Of a stretch of DNA of 64,000 bases, positions 1-11,617 are shown piece after piece. This stretch comes from Galaxea fascicularis (taxonomy: Eukaryota; Cnidaria; Anthozoa; Scleractinia; Euphylliidae). The translations under genes were made by a program, and so were the position numbers. The notes under the pieces are model-generated. The model was not told where the DNA came from. It did no database searches and worked only from the letters and a program-made list of their open reading frames with translations. Where the stretch lies: positions 2,090,231 to 2,154,230 of the forward strand of contig OX419346.1 in NCBI GenBank assembly GCA_948470475.1, in the 5' to 3' direction. Each line of letters begins with the position of its first letter. Position 1 is the stretch's first letter.

Positions 1-200
1 CAATTTAAATTGCAACGAAGTTAATACGTTTTTCCCATGGAAATTACGACTTCTCCTAAGAATGGATACACATGGAATATACAACTGAACTGCAGGCCAA
101 ATTAAACAGTCTTGCGCCTCCCTAAATCTCTAAGTGAAGATAGTACAAAAGAAAATCGTTGCGGAAAAACGGCACCTGTTTAAAGTCGGGCACCAAAACA

Positions 201-3200
201 ATGCCGTGGATAAATGTTGTCAGCAGAACCTGCAAAATGTTATTGTATTTGCTAATAATTTTAGCGACTGCATTGCTCGCCTACTATGGAACTTGGAAAA
301 TAGCTTCAAACGGATCAGGAGAAAGTACTTTAGGTAAGGGTTTACTGATCATAATACTCGATAGCATATAAAGTGCACAGCCATCTTGCTGTAACGGCCG
401 ATTTATATTTGCCCGAGAAATGGTCTGTAATCTTGTCGTCCCGTCAATACGGTAACATATTTGAGAGCTTAAAGTGCTACTATGATCAAGAATTTGCCTA
501 CCTTTTTTTCTTCTGACTCCACGGAAATTGAAGTCCGTGTTTTATCTTTAAAACGAACATTGTGCCTTAAATTGCTATCAAAGAACTTAAATCCAACTCA
601 ACAGTGACCGGTGTAAGTAATTTAAAAAATAGAAATCCGGCGGAAAGAGGGATACTGAAGTTATGAATTATTAAGCAGGGCCAATGAATAATTTACTAGG
701 GTTAACTTTGACTTGGTCAACCGGGACAACTTTACCCATGTAAACAGTCAAGGCGGGTGATCCTTCTACCCGGGACAACTTTCTCCATATAAATGGGGCC
801 TTAATGGCACATTACAGCCGATAGAATTAATATAAAAAGCAATATGGATAATCTGTAAAAGAGTAAGGCCCAGTTTTCTCCATTTTTATTCTTATTTGGG
901 TCGGCCTGACGGGTTTGTCTGATTTGATGCTGGTTTCCCTCTATTAGTGTCTATACCAAAGGAGGTGGATCCATCTCAGAAGTCCTCTGAGACGAGTTGG
1001 AGTCAGGCGGAGAAAACAGAGGAACAAGGTGATAGAACAACAAGTGCAGCGTATTGCTGAGTAGCTTAAGAGCCTTTAATTCTCAGCCAGTTGTTCATGC
1101 TCCTATAGTAAGGCTGAGGGAGGGGACATCCGCTCTGCGTCATGATTTTCTACGTCCCCCTCCACTTCCTTCAATGCCAAACCCAGAAACACAACACATC
1201 AAGATCGTAGCAAGACTGAGCTTTGTAAGCATAGAATTTCCCTTTAACGAAAGCAACATTTTTCGCTCCCGATTAAACAAACGCCAAGAATACTCACCCC
1301 TAATTACCTAAACATACGACTTCCGCATTTAGTTGGGTTCATTTTCGTTTTCTTGGGAACTTTCAATTAACAAGGTTTGTCATCGACCAAAAAATGCTTC
1401 AAGATGATTGGCAAGATGAAAAAGAAAGTTTGGCGAGAGAACCTTCGTGTGATAACATCAACAAAAGCAAAGGATTTTCTATTTTTATTGTTATTTGCGC
1501 CGGCTGGCGGGCTTGTCTGATTTGATGCTGGTTTCCCTCTATTAGTGTCTATACCAAAGGAGGTGGATCCATCTCAGAATTCCTCCGAGACGAGTCGGAG
1601 TCAGGAGGAGAAAACAGAGGAACAAGGTGATAGAGCAAGAAGTGAAGTGTAGTGTTGAGTAGCTGAAGAGCGTTTAATTGTCAGCCAGTTGTTCATACCC
1701 CTATAGTAAGGCTGGGGGAAGGGGCATCCGCTCTACGTCATTATTTTCTACGTCCGCATCGGCTTCCTTCAATACCAAACCAGAAACACAACACATCAAG
1801 ACCAGAGCAAGATTGATCTTTGTAAGCACTGAGTCCACATAAACGTTTATTGTTCAATTCGTTTTGTACAGATGCCGCAGAAAGACAGACCGCCAGGAAA
1901 AATATCATGGAAGAATACTGTCGCACGCATTCATTTAACACCAACCCTCCAAGAACGCGGGGAAACATGGGCTGTATTTTAGTAGAAGATCAACTCAAGA
2001 TCATCTACTGCACAATCCCTAAAGTGGGCACAACAACATGGAAGAGAATTCTACTACATCTTCGTGGTCTCAAAAGACAACACCACGTATGTGTATATGT
2101 ATATGTTAGACATGCTACTTAGGAGCGCAGTGGTGAGAGCGCTCGCCTTCCACCAATGTGTCCCGGGTTCAATTTCCGGACCTGGCGTCATAAGTGGGCT
2201 CAGTTTGTTGGTTCTCTTTTCTGTTCCGGGTACTCCGGATTTCCCCTCTCTCCGAAAACCAACATTTCATTTGATTTGGTTTGATTTGAGAACTGTAAAG
2301 ATTTCGAATTGTAATGCTTATCATTGCGAGGTGCACTTGATCATATTCATGCTAATTTGCGCCTAATATGGGCCTTAGGTACCAAACAGTTCACTTGATT
2401 GACACAACCTTACTGAGGATGTGAGCTGTTCCCAGAAGAGTAATTTTTTGGAGCTTATCAATCATTATCATTACATGCTAACACTTTTCTCGAACGTTAC
2501 AACCGTGTTTAGTGTAACATGGATAGCAATTATCGCTCGACATGTCATTTCGACAGGCAGGGTAACCAAAAATCTTGCGCGGATCTTTAAAATCAAAATG
2601 GAAACCGGGTGTGATTAGCGGCTGCTTAACTTATTCCATACACGATGAAAGGGTCTGTTGGGAAAAACGCTTCTAAATTTTAGGGACACGTGGTGTAGAT
2701 AGCCCAACACAAAACACAAGACCTTGATAAAACTGAGCCCTTGTAACACACCAAGTGAACATCTCATATCGTAGGTGTAGTACATATTCCTTCATGGCGA
2801 CAAAATGTGCGCCCTATACACGGGCAATAACTACCGCAAGCTTCACTGATTCGCCTTATTCTTGTTTCCCTTTTCAAGATTCATGTATTTGGTCTGTGGC
2901 GTCGCCTATATCAATACACAGAAGAAGAGATAGAACTGCGTCTCAAAACTTACTTCAAGTTCCTTTTCGTTCGCGAACCACTTCACCGCTTACTCTCCGC
3001 CTTCAAAAACAAGTTTATCGGAGACGACCAAACAGTAAGCAGAATCGCTCGAGCAAAAATAGTACAATCATATCGACCACAGGATTATGTTACCGGAGAA
3101 AGACAAGTCACCTTTCCAGAATTCATAAAATATTTTTCCTATGATAGAAGCCGTGACCCGCATTGGCGAGAATACGAAAAGCTGTGTCATCCATGCCTCA

Positions 3201-3460
3201 TCAACTACGATTTCATTGGTCACTTAGAGACCCTGGCAGAGGACGCCCCTCTTCTCCTCAAATTGTCGGGAATTGACGACCGCGTGAGTTTCCCGCCAGT
3301 TCAGAAGTCAACCGGCTCCGATGAAGTGTTGCAGTACTATTCTCAGGTCCCTCGCGAAGACATTATTCGAATGGGAGAGCTGTACCGTAATGACTTCGAA
3401 ATGTTTGGCTTTAATTTTCTCGAAGAGGTACAACCCATCTTAAATGGGTCTTTGTCATAA
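201..3460 (+). CDS. Carbohydrate sulfotransferase (HNK-1ST/CHST family), array copy 1
   Basis: Predicted Golgi type II enzyme moving sulfate from PAPS to a glycan, chondroitin/dermatan-type by family (Sulfotransfer_2). Coding exons by hand splicing: 201-333, 1872-2086, 2879-3460 (phases 1 and 0, all GT-AG), giving 309 aa. Exon 1 encodes a short cytoplasmic start and one hydrophobic anchor (about residues 13-31). Exon 2 carries the 5'-PSB loop IPKVGTTTWKR. Exon 3 carries the 3'-PSB motif VREPLHRLLSAFKNKF and the family C-terminal pattern ending in YRNDFEMFGF. The start is the first in-frame ATG that is conserved in all four copies. Exon 2 is clearly more diverged from the other copies than exon 3 is. 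Intron 1 holds an internal duplication and intron 2 a SINE. The acceptor of exon 3 (CAAG/ATT) differs from the TTTTAG/GTT of the other copies. Substrate is not decidable from sequence. Confidence 0.88.
887..1860 (+). repeat. Tandem duplication inside intron 1 of sulfotransferase copy 1
   Basis: The stretch at about 887-1260 recurs at about 1480-1835. Both units include the landmarks GGAGGTGGATCCATCTC, an AGAAAACAGAGGAACAAGG block and a CATCCGCTCTACGTCAT-like block. In the other three copies this sequence occurs once, immediately upstream of exon 2. The first unit stops before an exon 2, so it is a partial duplicate of the intron end. Confidence 0.75.
2122..2372 (+). mobile_element. tRNA-derived SINE, family A, in intron 2 of copy 1
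   Basis: The head GCGCAGTGGTGAGAGCGCTC is an A-box-like sequence and GGGTTCAATTTCC a B-box-like sequence. A body with TTTGTTGGTTCTC and TACTCCGGATTTCCCC follows, then an AT-rich tail. The same unit occurs at 4184, 11370 and 17633 (+) and at 29708-30010 (-). Short ORFs over it are artefacts. Confidence 0.8.
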
Positions 3461-4059
3461 CCCTCCAGTGAGCAGAGTCAGTGTGTAAAATCATAAGCTG
3501 TTTACGTGTTAATTCTAATTTTAGTACTGGCGTTTCTTTTCACAATTATAACAAGCATCATTTCAGCGACAAAAGACGGTGGTGTGAAAAGGCGCAGTTA
3601 AAGAAAACAACAGTCTGTTCAGACAGAGTCTATGAGAACGAGGGCTGTGAAAGCAAGGATCGATAATTCCCATAAGAATCTATTATGCCGCATGTGGGGG
3701 AAAGAGGGAGACACTTCTTGATCTCTCGTGCGAATGCCACAAACTTGCAAAAAAAGGGATTTTAAGCAACCGCTAGGGAGGGTCAATAGTAGGCTTGTTT
3801 CGGCGGGAAAGAATGGGAAGCGTACGTAGGAGTGGCCCGGCAACTTTGCTAAGTCGAATTTTTGTGTCTTCCACACATTTCATATCAAAATTTAATGTGA
3901 AAATCAAATGTCTAGCGATGATTTTTTTGGAGAAGTAAAACCTGCCTTAAAAACGAGTTGTGTGTCATAAGTTAATTGATTTGCCATTTGAGCAATAGCG
4001 CAGTTTTCATTGGAGTATCGTGAAACCAAAACAAAAGTAAGTACTCTGGTTAACCACAA

Positions 4060-4790
4060 AGAGGTACAACCCATCTTAAATGGATCCTTGTCAAAACTCT
4101 CCAGTGAGTAGAACGAGTGTGTAAAATCATATACTGTTTACATGTTAATTCTTATTTTAGTACTGGTGTTTCTTCTCTCCAAGGTTGGCGCAGTGGTGAG
4201 ACCGCTCGCCTTCCACCAATGTGTCCCGGGTTCGATTCCCGGACTCGGCGTTACCAGTGGGCTGAGTTTGTTGGTTCTCTACTCTGTTCCGAGAGGTTTT
4301 TCTCCGGTTACTCCGGTTTTCCCCTGTCCTCAAAAACCATTATTTGATTTAATTTAGAGTTTATTTGATTTCTCAGTAGAGCACTCGTGTTTAGCTAGGA
4401 CGATTTGAAGCTTAAATAAAGTTATTATATTAGATATATTATTATCGTACGCGTTATTTCGGCAACTTAAGACAGTGGTTTGTTAAGACAGACAAACAGA
4501 GGGACTGCTCATGATTGTTCAGATACAGTCAATGAGACTCTTATTGATCTCCCCTGTGAATGCCACAAACTTACAAATAATAGGGATTTTAAGCAACCGA
4601 TACGGAGGGTCGATAGTATGGTTCCTCTGACCGGGAAAGAATGAGGCGAGTACGTATACGAGTGGCTCGAAATTTGTCAGGTTTACATTAGCAAACGGGA
4701 TCATCTCGGCAACATCGTCGGGTCGAATTTTTGTGTTTTCCAGACGTTTTTTGAGTTATGCGAAACTTAAATGTGAAAATCGATATATTC
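4060..4790 (+). pseudogene. Relic sulfotransferase 3' tail, diverged copy of 3430-3930
   Basis: GAGGTACAACCCATCTTAAA, which encodes the last residues of the sulfotransferase, reappears about 640 bp downstream of the real stop codon. The following flank (TGTTAATTCTTATTTTAGTACTGG, GAATGCCACAAACTT, GGATTTTAAGCAACCG) is also repeated in diverged form. A SINE interrupts it at 4184-4358. AATAAA at about 4415 could serve as a poly(A) signal. Equivalent relics lie at about 11245 and 17505, so the duplication predates expansion of the array. Confidence 0.7.
4184..4358 (+). mobile_element. tRNA-derived SINE, family A
   Basis: Head GGCGCAGTGGTGAGACCGC, B box GGGTTCGATTCCC, then the family body with TCTCCGGTTACTCCGG. 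It sits inside the relic 3' tail and is nearly identical to the element at 17633, as expected from duplication of the whole spacer. Confidence 0.85.
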
Positions 4791-5336
4791 GTTCAAAGAC
4801 ATAAGAGGAGTGGTGTTTAAATGCCCTTCGAATGAATAATTTACTTATAAATACTTTATGACGAATTCGAGTCAGCAAACTTGACTCTACCTTACGATTG
4901 GTGGTAGACGAATACAAAGTTTCGTGTTGAGAGAAGAGTCTTTAAGATCAAAACCTTTCAACCCCCCCCCCCCCTCCACCCCACCCCTTTCAAAAATCCT
5001 GGCTGCGCCCATGATGGCGGTCGTTTTACATCAAGTTATGCCTATGTCTTCAAAGTACGAATCATCGCCTACCCGTGATTAAACAAACAATGCCCGAGTT
5101 AAATTTGACACTACCAGTGCAAGTACGTCATCTACAAGCTAATGATGTCCGAGAGTAAATCATGAAAACTTTGGAGATAGAGTACAGAAGAAAATAAACC
5201 TTATCAGAGTAATTTCTTGTGGTATTCAATTGAAATCGCAACGATGTGAATAGTTTTTTTCCTTCCGAAATCGGAAATTCTGTTAAATATACAAACACGG
5301 AAACGGGCATCTTTTTAAAGACAGGCATCTAAAATA

Positions 5337-5469
5337 ATCCCGTGGATAAACGTTAGGAGCATAAACTCCAAAGTGACATTGCATTTATTCATTATTTTAA
5401 CAATTGCGTTGTCCATTCACTCTGGAACTTGGAAAATGGCCTCAAACGAATCAGCAGAAAGCACATAAG
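5337..5469 (+). pseudogene. Relic sulfotransferase exon 1 between copies 1 and 2
   Basis: This is exactly 133 bp, the length of the functional exon 1, and collinear with it (TGGATAAACGTT, GGAACTTGGAAAATGGC, a GT donor at 5470). The start codon has become ATC. The penultimate codon is TAA where functional copies have TTA. No matching exon 2 or 3 follows before copy 2, so this marks a lost gene copy. Confidence 0.85.
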
Positions 5470-5801
5470 GTAACGGTTTACATCATAATACTCGACAGCA
5501 TATGACGCGCACGGCCATCTCTCGTCTCGGTAAACATCGAGACTTGAGGAAAAATAAAACTTACTATTTTCCCAGGGGCCATGCATTAATTCCAGACATT
5601 AAGAAAAGAAACGAAGAAAAGAGAACAGAGTTAATAAAAAATTCCTTGAGTTCTGACTCCAAAATGTTTTTTTCCACAAAACGTGAGGGGAAAGGGGTGG
5701 GGAGGGTGGTCCCCGGTCCCTCCCCCTGGGCGGTGCTGCCAGGGTAATCAAGAGACTTGCACAAAGACAACTTTCCGATATCTTAGAAACAATAAATTAT
5801 A

Positions 5802-6117
5802 GATTTGATAATAAAAATTACGGGTAGAATCATATTTGACAACGTTTCGGTGTCCTCATGACACCATCATCAGGTCAAAATAAGATATTTAACAGATCAC
5901 AAGAATATTTTAAAATGTTCAAGTTCAAGTTCTTAGTCCCTAGAGGCTAGGTGAAAAGTTTTGCTTTTATCGAGTCACTTTGAATATTTAGACACGGTTT
6001 GTGCTCGCGAATAAGGAACATTTCGTACAGAAGACAATCAAATTTGCTAGAGCATTTCCTAAGAATGTGAAACATACTAGATGTTATTATATATATCATA
6101 CTAACATACTAGATGTT
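5802..6117 (-). mobile_element. Penelope-like fragment with hammerhead-like motif
   Basis: This 316-bp block is present here and absent from the paralogous spacer at about 19542. It is flanked by ATTATA at 5796-5801 and 6118-6123. On the minus strand at about 5838-5880 it reads TTTGAC, CTGATGA, a 6-bp stem (GGTGTC/GACACC) around ATGA, GAAACGTT, GTCAAA. That is a type I hammerhead arrangement with the ACGT stem III known from Penelope-like retroelements. One extra unpaired T precedes stem II. No protein domain is visible in the fragment. Confidence 0.6.
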
Positions 6118-6129
6118 ATTATAAATCAT

Positions 6130-7085
6130 CAAAGTGCCACAGACACTGCCGCTATATGTCACTGATGACCTTTTACAAGCCATTGGCAACAAAACTGTAT
6201 CATTACTAGTATTATTGCATATATCGAAAGCGTTTCATACCTTATACCTTAGACCACAAATGTCTGTCATTTCGAAAGCAGAGGGTCCGCTGCGAATGTC
6301 AGATTTACTCTCTTAAAGCAAGGGGTACCCCAGGGTACAATTCTGTGTCCTATTTTATTCACAATTTCTGTTAATTATATTATAAATGAAGTTCGTAATA
6401 GTCAAGCTAAAATTTATGTTGATGATTGCCAACTGTTTTTTTTTAATTTTCAAATATCAGACTTTTCTAGTGCTATGTTAGCTCTTAACAATGACTTAAT
6501 GCATAGCACCAGAAGCATAAATGATGCTCCCAAACTTCTTTACTTATCAATCCAGATCATGAGACGTTGTTGTTGTTTTAAAAAGGCCGGTTCACCTCAA
6601 CTTACCAACCGGTTGCCTACCATCTCTCTCACATTACTAGATAAAGCTATCTTCCCAGTTAAATTCGCAAAGGATCTTGGGGTATACTTAGATCAATGCC
6701 TTTATTATAACTGTTATGCATGTAAATAAAACAGCTTCAATTTGTTTTCATCATTTGTTTACAAGTCAATCCGATTAATTAAGCATCTCCTAGACAGCAA
6801 ATCACTCCGATTACTTATAAATACCCTCGTGTCTACTAAACTGGTTGGTTGTTCTTCAGTATGGGGGAATACCAGTCAAATATACATAAGCTACAGTTTG
6901 TGCAGAGCTTTGCTGCAAAAATTGTTTTGAGATTAAGAAAGTTCGATCATATTTCTTATGGGAGCAGATATCTTAAATTGCTAAACGTCTCTGAGAAGAT
7001 TTTATTTGATGATTTAGTCTTAGTTTTCAAATGCTGAAATCACTAAGCACCAGCTTATCTAATTATTTCATAATGCGGTCAGCGG
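6130..7085 (+). pseudogene. LINE reverse-transcriptase fragment (CR1/L2-like), broken
   Basis: Frames broken by stops and frameshifts show LINE RT blocks in order: VTDDLLQAI, LLVLLHISKAF, GVPQGTILCPILF, KIYVDDC (the catalytic YVDD box) and later KDLGVYLD, typical of CR1/L2 elements. A second, similarly decayed copy lies at 19545-20440 and only the tail remains at 12510-12680. It is nonfunctional and 5' truncated. Confidence 0.8.
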
Positions 7086-7365
7086 TTCATAGTAGAAATA
7101 CAAGAATATCTATTTATTAATTTAATCGCAACGATGTTAATAAGTGTTTCCTATGGAAATCACGAATTCCGTTAAGAATGCAAACGCATTGGAATATACA
7201 ATTGATTTTTGTCCGAACTATCAGCAAATTGTAGGCCATATTAAAATACAATAAAAACAGTAAGAAGTCCAACCACTCTTGTTAAATACTAAATCTCTCT
7301 GAAGATAGTACAAAAGGAAGCGTTGCGGGAAAAGGGGCACTTGTTTAAAGACGGCACCTTAAACA

Positions 7366-7701
7366 ATGCCGTGGATAAATGTTGTCAGCAGAACCTCCAA
7401 AGTGATTTTGTATTTGCTTATAATTTTAACGACTGCATTGTTCACCTACTATGGAACTTGGAAAATGGCTTCAAACGGACCAGCAGAAAGCACCTTAGGT
7501 AAGGGTTTACTGATCATAATACTCGATAGCATGCAAAAGTGCACAGCCATCTTGCTGTAAGGCTGATTTATGTTTGTCCGAGAAATGGTCTATAATCTTG
7601 TCGTCCCGTTAACACATATGTGTAAGTGACCAAGCTAGTACGGTCAAGATATATGCGTTATTGACCAAGCTAATTCGCTCAAGATGGCTGGATATTGGTC
7701 A

Positions 7702-7743
<42 letters not shown>

Positions 7744-10645
7744 CCCATTATAACGCAAAAAGAGAACGACAACAAATAAGTTGAATTTGGAATGAATAAT
7801 TTGCAGTCTTTTATACACTAAGCTGTTAAGTAAGATGTAAGAACTGCTAAGCGTTAATTTACCAAAACATGTGTCTGAAAGCCCAAGTAAAATCTCACAT
7901 CCCTTTACTTTGCATCTCATTAAAGTCGGAAAGTTGAAACGATTCAAGAAATTTTCAAGTGACTTGAAAACCATCCTTACAACCGACTTCGTCAACTTGC
8001 GGTTTCTCGAGCTTTGAGGCGGGGTAAGCATGTTAGTCTTTCTTAATCAACTGCCTGGGAAAATCTTAAAAAACACCACCTGTGTGTGAAGCGTTAAGAA
8101 AGAAACATTTACTTGAAACATCAAAAATTTACTTGACTTAAAATATTCCTAAGTTTAATTTCCTCTAGAGTAAAGACTACCATTTACTTGAAGTATCAAA
8201 ACTTTACTGACTTGAAATATGCCTAAGTTCACTTTTTCTCTAGTGTAAAGTTAACCAATGGCTTTCTGAGATAACTAAGGCCCCGTTCAGACTAGGTTCC
8301 TGTGCCCGGTTTTCGGGAACGGGCACTAGTCTGAACATAGCTTTTCGTTGGTGTCCGCGCACAAATCTGAGCACCATGCCCGGGCACGGGCACTACCTCC
8401 AAGGGTAGTACTCGGGCACCGTTCCCGGGCACGAGAACTTGTCTAAACACGTTTTCATGTGTTCCCGCGTTTTTTGCCGTGTTTCCCTACGATGCAGTCA
8501 CAAAAATTGCGGCAATATTACGCAGTACTCAAAAAGATAAACTGCTCACTAAGCCTTCTGCACCAGTGTGAACATCCTCGGTCCAGGGCACTGAGGTGTC
8601 TAGACAGCGTCCTTTTTAGTGCCCGGGAACGGTGCCGCGGAATGGGCACTTAGTCTGAACGGGGCCTAAGGAGCTAAAAGCCTAGTACCAAGAAGCAGTT
8701 CTAATATGAATGTTTATCTTATAATAACGTAGTTGCTTGCCTAGAAGTTCCCCGCAATGAAGAGATCGTCTCAAACGAGCTATCACACCATCTGTAGGCC
8801 TTCATTCATGTTTATAATATAAAGGGAAAACTTACTGAATACTGATTGGTCGACACAGAGGGCATTTCGTTCTTCTTCCTACGCAAACAAAGTTACTAGC
8901 TCATGATTAAACAAACGCCAAGAATACTCGCCCCTAATTGGCTTCAAATCCGACTTCCGCATTTAGTTAAAGGTTCTTCCTTTCGTTTTCTTCGAAAAAA
9001 ATTCTAGCAGGAGAATTTACGTGTGATAAAATCCCAATTTTTAATGTAATTTGCGCCGGCCTAGCTGGTTTGTCTGATTTGATGTTGGTTTCTTCCTTTA
9101 GTCCCTATACCAAAGGAGGTGGATCCATCTGAGACGAGTTGGAGTCAGGTTGAAAAAACAGAAGAACAAGGTGATAGAACAAGAAGTGCAGCGTATTGCT
9201 AAGTAGCTGAAGGGCCTTCAGTTGTTAGTCATGCTCCTATAGTAAGGCTGGGAGAGGGGGCATCCGCTCTACGTCATTACTTTGTACCCCCCCCCCCTCT
9301 CCTCCCCGCCCCTTTGCCTTGACGTTCATCGATAACAAAGCCAGAAACAGTACTCACCAAGACCGTAGCAAGATTGATCTTTGGAAGCACGGAGTCCACA
9401 TTAACGATCATAATTCAATTCGGTTTTTACAGATGCCGCACAAAGACAGACCGCCAGGAAAAAGATCATGGATGAATACTGTCGCACGCACTCATTCGAT
9501 ACTAACCCTCCAAGAACGAGGGACAGCTTAGGATTTATTGTAGTGGATGATAAGAACAAGATCATCTACTGCACGATCCCTAAAGTGGGCACCACAACAT
9601 GGAAGAGACTTCTACTAAAACTTCGTGGTATCAAAAGAAACTACGTATGTGTATACGTATATGTGCCGCATCCTACTACTTACAACCGTGTTCAGTGTAA
9701 CATAGATACCAATCATCTTTCGACAAGTCAACTCGATATGCAGGGCAACCAAGTCAAAATAAATTCAAGCGGGGACGGTTTACGTCAAAATGGAAGTCGG
9801 GTGTTATCAGTCGTTGCTTTCATCGACATAGTTACGTCGTGTTCCAGACACGATGAAAGTGTCCATTGGGGACAAAGCCTCTTCATTTTAGAGGCAGGTG
9901 AAGGGGATACTCTGTTGTTTGGAGGTTATTCTAGGGGATATTCTGTTGTTTGTTGCTGTGGTTTCTTTATTTCCTTCATGGTCACAATATGTGCGGGCTA
10001 TACACGGGCGATGTTGACAGTAAGCTTCACTACCTGGTCTGATTCTTTTTTTCCCTATTTTAGGTTCATACATGGGGTCTGTGGCGTCGCTTATATCAAT
10101 ACACAGAAGAAGAGATAGAACTGCGTCTTAAAACTTACTTCAAGTTCCTTTTCGTTCGCGAACCACTTCACCGCTTACTCTCCGCCTTCAAAAACAAGTT
10201 TATCGGGGGGAACACAGTAGTCGGCAGATACGCTCGAAGAAAAATAGTACAATCATATCGACCACAGGATTATGCTGCCGGAAAAAGACAAGTTACCTTT
10301 CCAGAATTCATAAAATATTTTTCCTATAATGGAAGCCGTAATCAGCATTGGCGAGAATACGAAAAGCTGTGTCATCCATGCCTCGTCAACTACGATTTCA
10401 TTGGTCACTTAGAGACCCTAGGGGACGACGCCCCTCTGCTCCTGAAATTGGCGGGAATTGACGACCGCGTGAGTTTCCCGCCAGTTCACAAGTCAACCGG
10501 CTCCGATGAAGTGTTGCAGTACTATTCTCAGGTCCCTCGCGAAGACATTATTCGAATTGGAGAGTTGTACCGTAATGACTTCGAAATGTTTGGCTTTAAT
10601 TTTCTCGAAGAGGTACAACCCATCTTAAATGGGTCTTTGTCATAA
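7366..10645 (+). CDS. Carbohydrate sulfotransferase (HNK-1ST/CHST family), array copy 2
   Basis: Exons 7366-7498, 9433-9644 and 10064-10645 join in phases 1 and 0 to give 308 aa without internal stops. The order is signal anchor (KVILYLLIILTTALFTYYG), 5'-PSB loop IPKVGTTTWKR, 3'-PSB VREPLHRLLSAFKNKF and the conserved C-terminal block. Expected to act in the Golgi lumen on glycosaminoglycan-type glycans with PAPS as donor; the acceptor is unknown. Exon 2 is identical by eye to exon 2 of copy 3, indicating a recent duplication or conversion. Residues after the 3'-PSB read GGNTVVGRYARRK, in a patch that differs in every copy. Intron 1 carries a 388-bp MITE and a strong hairpin. Intron 2 lacks a roughly 200-bp segment present in copies 3 and 4. 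Each copy probably has its own promoter, because the roughly 250 bp before exon 1 are conserved between copies. Confidence 0.9.
7703..7767. repeat. Hairpin, 16-bp perfect stem, intron 1 of copy 2
   Basis: GTTCTCTTTTTGCGTT pairs with AACGCAAAAAGAGAAC around a loop containing ATGGACCGAGACGAAGTCGA. The same hairpin is present at 13607-13671 and 21191-21256, always in intron 1. Short GGTCAA/TTGACC repeats precede it. It may be the remnant of a foldback element. Confidence 0.8.
8279..8666. mobile_element. MITE with GGCCCCGTTCAGACTA termini and TAA target duplication
   Basis: The terminal inverted repeats are GGCCCCGTTCAGACTA and TAGTCTGAACGGGGCC, flanked on both sides by TAA (8276-8278, 8667-8669). 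The 388-bp interior is GC-rich with many GCCCGGGCAC repeats and no coding capacity. The 3-bp TAA duplication fits PIF/Harbinger-type MITEs. A copy with a damaged left end lies in intron 1 of copy 3. Confidence 0.85.
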
Positions 10646-11369
10646 CCCTCCAGTGAGCAGAGTCAGTGTGTAAAATCATAAGCTGTTTACGTGTTAATTC
10701 TAATTTTAGTACTGGCGTTTCTTTTCACAATTATAACAAGCATCATTTCAGCGACAAAAGACGGTGGTGTGAAAAGGCGCAGTTAAAGAAAACAACAGTC
10801 TGTTCAGACACAGTCTATGAGAACGAGGGCTGTGAAAGCAAGGATCGATAATTCCCATGAGAATCTATTATGCCGCATGTGGGGGAAAGAGGGAGACACT
10901 TCTTGATCTCTCGTGCGAATGCCACAAACTTGCAAAAAAAGGGATTTTAAGCAACCGCAAGGGAGGGTCAATAGTAGGCTTGTTTCGGCGGGAAAGAATG
11001 GGAAGCGTACGTAGGAGTTGCCCGGCAACTTTGCTAAGTCGAATTTTTGTGTCTTCCACACATTTCATATCAAAATTTAATGTGAAAATCAAATGTCTGG
11101 CGATGATTTTTTTGGAGAAGTAAAACCTGCCTTAAAAACTAGTTGTGTGTCATAAGTTCATTGATTTGCCATTTGAGCAATAGCGCAGTTTTCATTGGAG
11201 TATCGTGAAACCAAAACAAAAGTAAATACTCTGACTAACCACAAAGAGGTACAACCCATCTTAAATGAATCCTTGTCAAAACTCTCAAATGAGTAGAGCG
11301 AGTGTGTAAAAACAAATTCTGTTTACATGTTTATTCTTATTTTAGTACTGGTGGGTTTCTTCTCTCCAG

Positions 11370-11546
11370 GGTTGACGCAGTGGTGGAACCGCTCGCCTTC
11401 CACCAATGTGTCCCGGGTTCGATTCCCGGACTCGGTGTAACCATTGGGCTGAGTTTGTTGGTTCTCCACTCTGTTCCGAGAGGTTTTTCTCCGGGTACTC
11501 CGGTTTTGTCCTGTCCTCAAAAACCATCATTTGAATTAATTTAGAG
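11370..11546 (+). mobile_element. tRNA-derived SINE, family A
   Basis: Same head (GACGCAGTGGTGGAACCGC), B box GGGTTCGATTCCC and body as the units at 4184 and 17633, at the equivalent place in the spacer. It was therefore inserted before the spacer was duplicated. Confidence 0.85.
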
Positions 11547-11617
11547 TTTATTTGATTTACAATTTCCCCAATTAGTAGAGCACTCGTGTTCAGCTAGAAC
11601 GATTTGAAGCTTAAATA

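Noticed and set aside
4117..4357. Short open frames over 4117-4357, 11302-11544 and 17566-17806
   Set aside because: They fall entirely on SINE sequence and relic 3' flank and recur wherever the SINE occurs.
9468..10118. 216-codon frame in copy 2 as a complete protein
   Set aside because: It reads through the exon 2 donor at 9645 and the whole of intron 2. The conserved splice sites and exon 3 frame show it is an unspliced artefact.
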